Source: Megaustenia siamemsis
Taxonomy: Eukaryota > Mollusca > Gastropoda > Stylommatophora > Ariophantidae
NCBI GenBank assembly: GCA_032433765.1
Contig: JAVIAB010000073.1
Span: 59,539,065 to 59,603,064 of the forward strand
Reading direction: 5' to 3'
Length of the DNA stretch: 64,000 nucleotides
Below the pieces are notes generated by a model, which made no database searches, was not told the origin of the DNA, and saw only the letters and a program-made list of their open reading frames with translations. Made by a program: the position numbers and the translations under genes. Below, piece by piece: positions 52,347-64,000 of the stretch. Each line of letters begins with the position of its first letter. The stretch's first letter is position 1.

Positions 52347-54323
52347 CACTCCCTCTACCACAACTTAAACAGACCACTCCCTCTACCACAACTTAAACAG
52401 ACCACTCCCTCTACCACAACTTAAACAGACCACTCCCTCTACCACAACTTAAACAGACCACTCCCTCTACCACAACTTAAACAGACCACTCCCTCTACCA
52501 CAACTTAAACATACCACTCCCTCTACCACAACTTAAACATACCACTCCCTCTACCACAACTTAAACATACCACTCCCTCTACCACAACTTAAACATACCA
52601 CTCCCTCTACCACAACTTAAACATACCACTCCCTCTACCACAACTTAAACATACCACTCCCTCTACCACAACTTAAACATACCACTCCCTCTACCACAAC
52701 TTAAACAGACCACTCCCTCTACCACAACTTTAACATACCACTTCCTCTACCACAACTTAAACATACCACTCCCTCTACCACAACTTAAACAGACCACTCC
52801 CTCTACCACAACTTAAACATACCACTCCCTCTACAACAACTTAAACATACCACTCCCTCTACCACAACTTAAACATACCACTCCCTCTACCACAACTTAA
52901 ACATACCACTTCCTCTACCACAACTTAAACATACCACTTCCTCTACCACTACTTAAACATACCACTCCCTCTACCACAACTTAAACATACCACTCCCTCT
53001 ACCACAACTTAAACATACCACTTCCTCTAACACAACTTAAACATACCACTCCCTCTACCACAACTTAAACAAACATACCACTTCCTCTACCACAACTTAA
53101 ACAGACCACTCCCTCTACCACAACTTAAACATACCACTCCCTCTACCACAACTTAAACATACCACTTCCTCTACCACAACTTAAACATACCACTCCCTCT
53201 ACCACAACTTAAACATACCACTCCCTCTACCACAACTTAAACATACCACTTCCTCTACCACAACTTAAACATACCACTCCCTCTACCACAACTTAAACAG
53301 ACCACTCCTTCTACCACAACTTAAACATACCACTCCCTCTACCACAACTTAAACATACCACTTCCTCTACCACAACTTAAACATACCACTCCCTCTACCA
53401 CAACTTAAACAAACATACCGCTTCCTCTACCACAACATAAACAGACCACTCCTTCTACCACAACTTAAACATACCACTCCCTCTACCACAACTTAAACAG
53501 ACCACTCCTTCTACCACAACTTAAACATACCTCTCCCTCTACCACAACTTAAACAGACCACTCCTTCTATCACAACTTAAACATACCACTCCTTCTATCA
53601 CAACTTAAACATACCACTCCCTCTACCACAACTTAAACATACCACTCCCTCTACCACAACTTAAACATACCACTCCTTCTACCACAACTTAAACAGACCA
53701 CTCCTTCTACCACAACTTAAACAGACCACTCCTAATACCACAACTTAAACAGACCACTCCTTCTACCACAACTTAAACAGACCACTCCCTCTACCACAAC
53801 TTAAACAGACCACTCCCTCTACCACAACTTAAACAGACCACTCCTTCTTCCACAACTTAAACAGACCACTCCTTCTACCACAACTTAAACAGACCACTCC
53901 TTCTACCACAACTTAAACATACCTCTCCTTCTACCACAACTTAAACAGACCACTCCTTCTACCACAACTTAAACAGACCACTCCTTCTACCACAACTTAA
54001 GAGACCACTCCATCTACCACAACTTAAACAGACCACTCCTTCTACCACAACTTAAACATACCTCTCCTTCTACCACAACTTAAACAGACCACTCCTTCTA
54101 CCACAACTTAAACAGACCACTTCCTCTACCACAACTTAAACACACCACTCCCTCTACCACAACTTAAACAAACATACCACTTCCTCTACCACAACATAAA
54201 CATACCACTTCCTCTACCACAACTTAAACAGACCACTCCTTCTACCACAACTTAAACAGACCACTCCTTCTACCACAACTTAAACAGACCACTCCTTCTA
54301 CCACAACTTAAACAGACCACTCC
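52347..54323. repeat. 28-bp satellite, first block (about 70 copies)
   Basis: Head-to-tail 28-bp units made of ACCACTCCCTCTACCACAAC followed by TTAAACAG or TTAAACAT. There are occasional 32-bp units (extra AAAC) and CTCCTTC, CTTCCTC or ACCTCTCC variants. The top strand has almost no G. Because 28 is not a multiple of three and the unit contains TAA, no frame stays open. Confidence 0.98.
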
Positions 54324-54845
54324 ATCTATCTATTGACCTTTCGAGCCGTAACCGGCCCATAGGGCGTAGACCAAGATACACCTTCTCCTATATGAATTTT
54401 TGTTCTAGCAGTTTTCTTTTAAAGATATTTTATCAAATCTCGCCATCTGTCTCTGTTCTGTGCAAGCAGTTCTATCTCATTGAGGGAGCCGATTCCTGCT
54501 GCTCTTGCCTCTCTCATCAATGTTCTTCTCAGTGTCTCCCTGGGTCTTCCTCTTTTTCTTTTACCTGTTGTTTCCCATATGAGGGCTTGCTTTGCTATTC
54601 TATTATTATCTCTTCTCATCACATGTCCAACGTATGACCATCGTCTTTTCTTTATTACTGAAGATATTAGTGGTTGATTGGCGATTTCTCTAATTTCCTC
54701 GTTTGTTTTGAATTCGTTCCATTCTATACCAAGTATTTTCCTTAGACATTTATTTTCGAATGCGTTCAACTTTGTTTCTATATCTCTTGTTGTTTTCCAG
54801 CTTTCACACGCATACGTAAGGGTTGATAGTACATTTGATTTGAAT
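54324..54845 (-). mobile_element. LINE family A, copy 3, 5'-truncated, inside the satellite
   Basis: The last 520 bases of family A (tail, 3' region and C-terminal codons from about FKSNVLSTLTYACESW to RDLIKYL), on the minus strand. I see one difference from copy 2 over this length (T for G near 54601). Its ATAG tail abuts a satellite unit reading ACTCCATCTA, whose ATCTA matches the tail. It inserted after the satellite had formed. Confidence 0.93.
54419..54844 (-). pseudogene. Family A LINE ORF C-terminal fragment
   Basis: In-frame C-terminal part of the LINE protein ending in RDRWRDLIKYL, with no start of its own. The open frame upstream runs by chance into satellite sequence. Lacking EN and RT it cannot act alone. 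Confidence 0.85.
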
Positions 54846-54859
54846 GTTGTTAATGAAAC
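54844..54859 (+). other. 16-nt inverted piece of LINE A leader at the copy 3 junction
   Basis: ATGTTGTTAATGAAAC is identical to LINE A leader positions 15381-15396 but lies in the orientation opposite to the adjoining copy 3. It overlaps the end of copy 3 by two bases (AT). Confidence 0.7.
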
Positions 54860-57800
54860 ACTCCCTCTACCACAACTTAAACAGACCACTCCCTCTACCA
54901 CAACTTAAACAGACCACTCCTTCTACCACAACTTAAACAGACCACTCCTTCTACCACAACTTAAACAGACCACTCCTACCACAACTTAAACAGACCACTC
55001 CCTCTACCACAACTTAAACAGACCACTCCTTCTACCACAACTTAAACATACCTCTCCTTCTACCACAACTTAAACATACCACTCCCTCTACCACAACTTA
55101 AACAAACATACCACTTCCTCTACCACAACATAAACATACCACTTCCTCTACCACAACTTAAACATACCACTCCCTCTACCACAACTTAAACATACCACTC
55201 CTTCTATCACAACTTAAACATACCACTCCCTCTACCACAACTTAAACATACCACTCCCTCTACCACAACTTAAACATACCACTCCCTCTACCACAACTTA
55301 AACATACCACTCCCTCTACCACAACTTAAACAGACCACTCCCTCTACCACAACTTAAACATACCACTCCCTCTACCACAACTTAAACAGACCACTCCCTC
55401 TACCACAACTTAAACATACCACTCCCTCTACCACAACTTAAACATACCACTCCCTCTACCACAACTTAAACATACCACTTCCTCTACCACAACTTAAACA
55501 TACCACTTCCTCTACCACAACTTAAACAGACCACTCCCTCTACCACAACTTAAACATACCACTCCCTCTACCACAACTTAAACATACCACTTCCTCTACC
55601 ACAACTTAAACATACCACTCCCTCTACCACAACTTAAACATACCACTCCCTCTACCACAACTTAAACATACCACTTCCTCTACCACAACTTAAACATACC
55701 ACTCCCTCTACCACAACTTAAACAGACCACTCCTTCTACCACAACTTAAACATACCACTCCCTCTACCACAACTTAAACATACCACTTCCTCTACCACAA
55801 CTTAAACATACCACTCCCTCTACCACAACTTAAACAAACATACCACTTCCTCTACCACAACATAAACAGACCACTCCTTCTACCACAACTTAAACATACC
55901 ACTCCCTCTACCACAACTTAAACAGACCACTCCTTCTACCACAACTTAAACATACCTCTCCCTCTACCACAACTTAAACATACCTCTCCCTCTACCACAA
56001 CTTAAACATGCCACTCCTTCTACCACAACTTAAACAGACCACTCCTTCTACCACAACTTAAACATATCACTCCCTCTACCACAACTTAAACAGACCACTC
56101 CTTCTACCAGAACTTAAACAGACCACTCCTTCTACCACAACTTAAACAGACCACTCCTTCTACCACAACTTAAACAGACCACTCCTTCTACCACAACTTA
56201 AACAGACCACTCCTTCTACCACAACTAAAACAGACCACTCCTTCTACCACAACTTAAACAGACCACTCCTTCTACCACAACTTAAACAGACCACTCCCTC
56301 TACCACAACTTAAACAGACCACTCCCTCTACCACAACTTAAACAGACCACTCCTTCTACCACAACTTAAACAGACCACTCCTTCTACCACAACTTAAACA
56401 TACCTCTCCTTCTACCACAACTTAAACAGACCACTCCTTCTACCACAACTTAAAGAGACCACTCCTTCTACCACAACTTAAAGAGACCACTCCATCTACC
56501 ACAACTTAAACAGACCACTCCTTCTACCACAACTTAAACATACCTCTCCTCTACCACAACTTAAACAGACCACTCCTTCTACCACAACTTAAACAGACCA
56601 CTTCCTCTACCACAACTTAAACATACCACTCCCTCTACCACAACTTAAACAAACATACCACTTCCTCTACCACAACATAAACATACCACTTCCTCTACCA
56701 CAACTTAAACATACCACTCCCTCTACCACAACTTAAACAGACCACTCCTTCTATCACAACTTAAACATACCACTCCTTCTATCACAACTTAAACATACCA
56801 CTCCCTCTACCACAACTTAAACATACCACTCCCTCTACCACAACTTAAACATACCACTCCCTCTACCACAACTTAAACAGACCACTCCCTCTACCACAAC
56901 TTAAACATACCACTCCCTCTACCACAACTTAAACAGACCACTCCCTCTACCACAACTTAAACATACCAATCCCTCTACCACAACTTAAACATACCACTCC
57001 CTCTACCACAACTTAAACATACCACTCCCTCTACCACAACTTAAACAGACCACTCCCTCTACCACAACTTAAACATACCACTCCCTCTACCACAACTTAA
57101 ACATACCACTCCCTCTACCACAACTTAAACATACCACTTCCTCTACCACAACTTAAACATACCACTTCCTCTACCACAACTTAAACAGACCACTCCCTCT
57201 ACCACAACTTAAACATACCACTCCCTCTACCACAACTTAAACATACCACTTCCTCTACCACAACTTAAACATACCACTCCCTCTACCACAACTTAAACAT
57301 ACCACTCCCTCTACCACAACTTAAACATACCACTTCCTCTACAACAACTTAAACATACCACTCCCTCTACCACAACTTAAACAGACCACTCCTTCTACCA
57401 CAACTTAAACATACCACTCCCTCTACCACAACTTAAACATACCACTTCCTCTACCACAACTTAAACAGACCACTCCTTCTACCACAACTTAAAGAGACCA
57501 CTCCATCTACCACAACTTAAACAGACCACTCCTCTACCACAACTTAAACAGACCACTCCTTCTATCACAACTTAAACATACCACTCCTTCTATCACAACA
57601 TAAACATACCACTCCCTCTACCACAACTTAAACATACCCCTCCCTCTACCACAACTTAAACATACCACTCCCTCTACCACAACTTAAACATACCACTTCC
57701 TCTACCACAACATAAACAGACCACTCCTTCTACCACAACTGAAACATACCACTCCCTCTACCACAACTTAAACAGACCACTCCTTCTACCACAACTTAAA

Positions 57801-60800
57801 CATACCTCTCCCTCTACCACAACTTAAACATACCTCTCCCTCTACCACAACTTAAACATACCACTCCTTCTACCACAACTTAAACAGACCACTCCTTCTA
57901 CCACAACTTAAACATATCACTCCCTCTACCACAACTTAAACAGACCATTCCTTCTACCACAACTTAAACAGACCACTCCTTCTACCACAACTTAAACAGA
58001 CCACTCCTTCTACCACAACTTAAACAGACCACTCCTTCTACCACAACTTAAACAGACCACTCCTTCTACCACAACTTAAACAGACCACTCCTTCTACCAC
58101 AACTTAAACAGACCACTCCTTCTACCACAACTTAAACAGACCACTCCTTCTACCACAACTTAAACAGACCACTCCCTCTACCACAACTTAAACAGACCAC
58201 TCCCTCTACCACAACTTAAACAGACCACTCCCTCTACCACAACTTAAACAGACCACTCCTTCTACCACAACTTAAACAGACCACTCCTTCTACCACAACT
58301 TAAACATACCTCTCCTTCTACCACAACTTAAACATACCTCTCCTTCTACCACAACTTAAACAGACCACTCCTTCTACCACAACTTAAACAGACCACTCCT
58401 TCTACCACAACTTAAACAGACCACTCCATCTACCACAACTTAAACATACCACTCCTTCTACCACAACTTAAACATACCTCTCCTTCTTCCCTCAACTTAA
58501 ACAGACCACTCCTTCTACCACAACTTAAACAGACCACTCCTTCTACCACAACTTAAACAGACCACTCCCTCTACCACAACTTAAACAGACCACTCCTTCT
58601 ACCACAACTTAAACATACCACTCCCTCTACCACAACTTAAACATACCACTCCCTCTACCACAACTTAAACAGACCACTCCTTCTACCACAACTTAAACAG
58701 ACCACTCCTTCTACCACAACTTAAACAGACCACTCCCTCTACCACAACTTAAACAGACCACTCCTTCTACCACAACTTAAAGAGACCACTCCATCTACCA
58801 CAACTAAACAGACCACTCTTTCTACCACAACTTAAACAGACCACTCCCTCTACCACAACTTAAACAGACCACTCCTTCTACCACAACTTAAACAGACCAC
58901 TCCCTCTACCACAACTTAAACAGACCACTCCTTCTACCACAACTTAAACAGACCACTCCGTCTACCACAACTTAAACAGACCACTCCCTCTACCACAACT
59001 TAAACCGACCACTCCCTCTACCACAACTTAAACTGACCACTCCTCTACCACAACTTAAACAGACCACTCCCTCTACCACAACTTAAACAGACCACTCCTT
59101 CTACCACAACTTAAACAGACCACTCCCTCTACCACAACTTAAACATACCACTCCTTCTACCACAACTTAAACATACCTCTCCTTCTACCACAACTTAAAC
59201 AGACCACTCCTACCACAACTTAAACAGACCACTCCCTCTACCACAACTTAAACAGACCACTCCTTCTACCACAACTTAAACATACCACTCCTTCTATCAC
59301 AACTTAAACATACCACTCCTTCTATCACAACTTAAACAGACCACTCCCTCTACCACAACTTAAACAGACCACTCCTTCTACCACAACTTAAACAGACCAC
59401 TCCCTCTACCACAACTTAAACAGACCACTCCTTCTACCACAACTTAAACAGACCACTCCCTCTACCACAACTTAAACAGACCACTCCTTCTACCACAACT
59501 TAAACATACCTCTCCTTCTACCACAACTTAAACAGACCACTCCCTCTACCACAACTTAAACAGACCACTCCCTCTACCACAACTTAAACAGACCACTCCT
59601 TCTACCACAACTTAAACAGACCACTCCCTCTACCACAACTTAAACATACCACTCCTTCTACCACAACTTAAACATACCACTCCTTCTACCACAACTTAAA
59701 CAGACCACTCCTACCACAACTTAAACAGACCACTCCTTCTACCACAACTTAAACATACCACTCCTTCTATCACAACTTAAACATACCACTCCTTCTATCA
59801 CAACTTAAACATACCACTCCCTCTACCACAACTTAAACAGACCCTTCCTCTACCATAACTTAAACATGCCACTCCCTCTACCACAACTTAAACATACCAC
59901 TTCCTCTACCACAACATAAACAGACCACTCCTTCTACCACAACTTAAACATACCACTCCCTCTACCACAACTTAAACAGACCACTCCTTCTACCACAACT
60001 TAAACATACCTCTCCCTCTACCACAACTTAAACATACCTCTCCCTCTATCACAACTTAAACATACACTCCTTCTACCACAACTTAAACAGACCACTCCTT
60101 CTACCACAACTTAACATATCACTCCCTCTACCACAACTTAAACATACCACTCCTTCTACCACAACTAAAACAGACCACTCCTTCTACCACAACTTAAACA
60201 GACCACTCCTTCTACCACAACTTAAACAGACCACTCCTTCTACCACAACTTAAACAGACCACTCCTTCTACCATAACTTAAACAGACCACTCCTTCTACC
60301 ACAACTTAAACAGACCACTCCCTCTACCACAACTTAAACAGACCACTCCTTCTACCACAACTTAAACAGACCACTCCTTCTACCACAACTTAAACATACC
60401 TCTCCTTCTACCACAACTTAAACAGACCACTCCTTCTACCACAACTTAAAGATACCACTCCATCTACCACAACTTAAACAGACCACTCCTTCTACCACAA
60501 CTTAAACATACCTCTCCTTCTACCACAACTTAAACAGACCACTCTTTCTACCACAACTTAAACAGACCACTCCCTCTACCACAACTTAAACAGACCACTC
60601 CCTCTACCACAACTTAAACAGACCACTCCTTCTACCACAACTTAAACATACCACTCCCTCTACCACAACTTAAACAGACCACTCCCTCTACCACAACTTA
60701 AACAGACCACTCCTTCTACCACAACTTAAACAGACCACTCCTTCTACCACAACTTAAACATACCTCTCCTCTACCACAACATTAAACAGACCACTCCCTC

Positions 60801-63800
60801 TACCACAACTTAAACAGACCACTCCTTCTACCACAACTTAAAGAGACCACTCCATCTACCACAACTTAAACAGACCACTCCTCTACCACAACTTAAACAG
60901 ACCACTCCCTCTACCACAACTTAAACAGACCACTCCTTCTACCACAACTTAAACAGACCACTCCCTCTACCACAACTTAAACAGACCACTCCTTCTACCA
61001 CAACTTAAACAGACCACTCCATCTACCACAACTTAAACAGACCACTCCTTCTACCACAACTTAAACATACCTCTCCTTCTACCACAACTTAAACAGACCA
61101 CTCCTCTACCACAACTTAAACAGACCACTCCCTCTACCACAACTTAAACAGACCACTCCTTCTACCACAACTTAAACAGACCACTCCTCTACCACAACTT
61201 AAACATACCTCTCCTTCTACCACAACTTAAACAGACCACTCCCTCTACCACAACTTAAACAGACCACTCCTTCTACCACAACTTAAACATACCACTCCCT
61301 CTACCACAACTTAAACAGACCACTCCCTCTACCACAACTTAAACAGACCACTCCTCTACCACAACTTAAACAGACCACTCCTTCTACCACAACTTAAACA
61401 GACCACTCCCTCTACCACAACTTAAACAGACCACTCCTTCTACCACAACTTAAACATACCTCTCCTTCTACCACAACTTAAACAGACCACTCCCTCTACC
61501 ACAACTTAAACATACCACTCCTTCTACCACAACTTAAACATACCACTCCTTCTACCACAACTTAAACAGACCACTCTACCACAACTTAAACAGACCACTC
61601 CCTCTACCACAACTTAAACAGACCACTCCTTCTACCACAACTTAAACAGACCACTCCCCTACCACAACTTAAACAGACCACTCCCTCTACCACAACTTAA
61701 ACAGACCACTCCCTCTACCACAACTTAAACAGACCACTCCTTCTACCCAACTTAAACAGACCACTCCCTCTACCACAACTTAAACATACCACTCCTTCTA
61801 CCACAACTTAAACATACCTCCTTCTACCACAACTTAAACAGACCACTCCTACCACAACTTAAACAGACCACTCCTTCTACCACAACTTAAACATACCACT
61901 CCTTCTACCACAACTTAAACATACCACTCCTTCTACCACAACTTAAACATACCACTCCCTCTACCACAACTTAAACATACCCCTTCCTCTACCACAACTT
62001 AAACATGCCACTCCCTCTACCACAACTTAAACATACCACTTCCTCTACCACAACTTAAACAGACCACTCCTTCTACCACAACTTAAACATACCACTCCCT
62101 CTACCACAACTTAAACAGACCACTCCTTCTACCACAACTTAAACATACCTCTCCCTCTACCACAACTTAAACATACCTCTCCTCTATCACAACTTAAACA
62201 TACCACTCCTTCTACCACAACTTAAACAGACCACTCCTTCTACCACAACTTAAACATATCACTCCCTCTACCACAACTTAAACATACCACTCCTTCTACC
62301 ACAACTTAAACAGACCACTCCTTCTACCACAACTTAAACAGACCACTCCTTCTACCACAACTTAAACAGACCACTCCTTCTACCACAACTTAAACAGACC
62401 ACTCCTTCTACCATAACTTAAACAGACCACTCCTTCTACCACAACTTAAACAGACCACTCCCTCTACCACAACTTAAACAGACCACTCCTTCTACCACAA
62501 CTTAAACAGACCACTCCTCTACCACAACTTAAACATACCTCTCCTTCTACCACAACTTAAACAGACCACTCCTTCTACCACAACTTAAAGAGACCACTCC
62601 ATCTACCACAACTTAAACAGACCACTCCTTCTACCACAACTTAAACATACCTCTCCTTCTACCACAACTTAAACAGACCACTCTTTCTACCACAACTTAA
62701 ACAGACCACTCCCTCTACCACAACTTAAACAGACCACTCCCTCTACCACAACTTAAACAGACCACTCCTTCTACCACAACTTAAACATACCACTCCCTCT
62801 ACCACAACTTAAACAGACCACTCCCTCTACCACAACTTAAACAGACCACTCCTTCTACCACAACTTAAACAGACCACTCCTTCTACCACAACTTAAACAT
62901 ACCTCTCCTTCTACACAACATAAACAGACCACTCCCTCTACCACAACTTAAACAGACCACTCCTTCTACCACAACTTAAAGAGACCACTCCATCTACCAC
63001 AACTTAAACAGACCACTCCCTCTACCACAACTTAAACAGACCACTCCCTCTACCACAACTTAAACAGACCACTCCTTCTACCACAACTTAAACAGACCCA
63101 CTCCCTCTACCACAACTTAAACAGACCACTCCTTCTACCACAACTTAAACAGACCACTCCATCTACCACAACTTAAACAGACCACTCCTTCTACCACAAC
63201 TTAAACATACCTCTCCTTCTACCACAACTTAAACAGACCACTCCCTCTACCACAACTTAAACAGACCACTCCCTCTACCACAACTTAAACAGACCACTCC
63301 TTCTACCACAACTTAAACAGACCACTCCCTCTACCACAACTTAAACATACCTCTCCTTCTACCACAACTTAAACAGACCACTCCCTCTACCACAACTTAA
63401 CAGACCACTCCTTCTACCACAACTTAAACATACCATTCCCTCTACCACAACTTAAACAGACCACTCCCTCTACCACAACTTAAACAGACCACTCCCTCTA
63501 CCACAACTTAAACAGACCACTCCTTCTACCACAACTTAAACAGACCACTCCCTCTACCACAACTTAAACAGACCACTCCTTCTACCACAACTTAAACATA
63601 CCTCTCCTTCTACCACAACTTAAACAGACCACTCCCTCTACCACAACTTAAACATACCACTCCTTCTACCACAACTTAAACATACCTCTCCTTCTACCAC
63701 AACTTAAACAGACCACTCCTACCACAACTTAAACAGACCACTCCCTCTACCACAACTTAAACAGACCACTCCTTCTACCACAACTTAAACATACCACTCC

Positions 63801-64000
63801 CTCTACCACAACTTAAACAGACCACTCCTTCTACCACAACTTAAACAGACCACTCCCTCTACCACAACGTAAACAGACACTCCTTCTACCACAACTTAAC
63901 AGACCACTCCCTCTACCACAACTTAAACAGACCACTCCTTCTACCACAACTTAAACATACCTCTCCTTCTACCACAACTTAAACAGACCACTCCCTCTAC
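54860..64000. repeat. 28-bp satellite, second block (about 325 copies), runs off the window
   Basis: Continuation of the 28-bp array with the same variants. Long blocks recur: the order of unit types at about 53085-53460 is repeated at about 55500-55880, and that around 60441-61450 at about 62587-63590 (offset near 2.14 kb). The array therefore grew by duplicating kilobase blocks as well as single units. The remaining LIG1 exons, if present, lie beyond it. Confidence 0.98.

Noticed and set aside
52347..64000. Telomere or CRISPR identity for the 28-bp array
   Set aside because: The unit is not a telomeric motif, there are no spacers, and the array includes a LINE insertion and block duplications typical of a satellite.

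Overview
The window is animal nuclear DNA carrying one host gene: the central part of DNA ligase 1 (LIG1) on the + strand. Thirteen consecutive exons, called A to M here, lie between 681 and 44882. Their splice phases agree from one exon to the next, and together they encode about 539 residues: the DNA-binding domain, the adenylation domain with its catalytic lysine, and the start of the OB-fold domain. The N-terminal exons lie upstream of the window and the C-terminal exons downstream. The long AT-rich introns, the mix of non-LTR families (RTE-like, I-like with RNase H, zinc-finger-tailed) and tRNA-derived SINEs suggest an invertebrate, plausibly a mollusc. That assignment is inference; no species marker is present.

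Everything else is intron filled with mobile and tandem repeats. 1-680: 22-bp array ending just before exon A. 771-9797: dispersed repeats and LINE scraps. 9863-14372: an I-like LINE with RNase H, 5'-truncated and broken, on the minus strand. 14475-18696: a 34-bp array born at the exon E donor, a full-length intact RTE-like LINE (family A copy 1) and a hairpin next to the exon F acceptor. 22322-27349: a second, nearly identical family A copy in opposite orientation with a clear 13-bp target duplication. 29699-36737: 51-bp and 45-bp arrays, then a decayed family B LINE interrupted by a piggyBac-like MITE at TTAA. 36955-42459: RTE scraps and a 50-bp array with higher-order structure. 42543-44729: a family A scrap with a 12-copy internal 40-bp expansion. 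44883-64000: a 6-kb array of about 100 copies of the exon M/intron junction, a SINE, a 5'-end-only family B scrap, and more than 11.6 kb of a 28-bp satellite that runs off the window and holds a 5'-truncated family A copy.

Two themes stand out. First, tandem arrays have repeatedly grown from splice-junction sequence of this one gene: the exon E donor, the exon M donor and, more loosely, the exon A acceptor region. This leaves ladders of decoy splice sites beside the genuine ones. Second, two nearly identical 3.2-kb LINE copies in inverted orientation bracket exons F, G and H. This predicts long intronic double-stranded RNA, possible circular RNA from exons F-G-H, and a risk of inversion. The LINE copies look young, and one sits inside the satellite.

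All alignments were made by eye. Exon boundaries rest on codon phase, splice dinucleotides and the known LIG1 protein; no transcript evidence was available.
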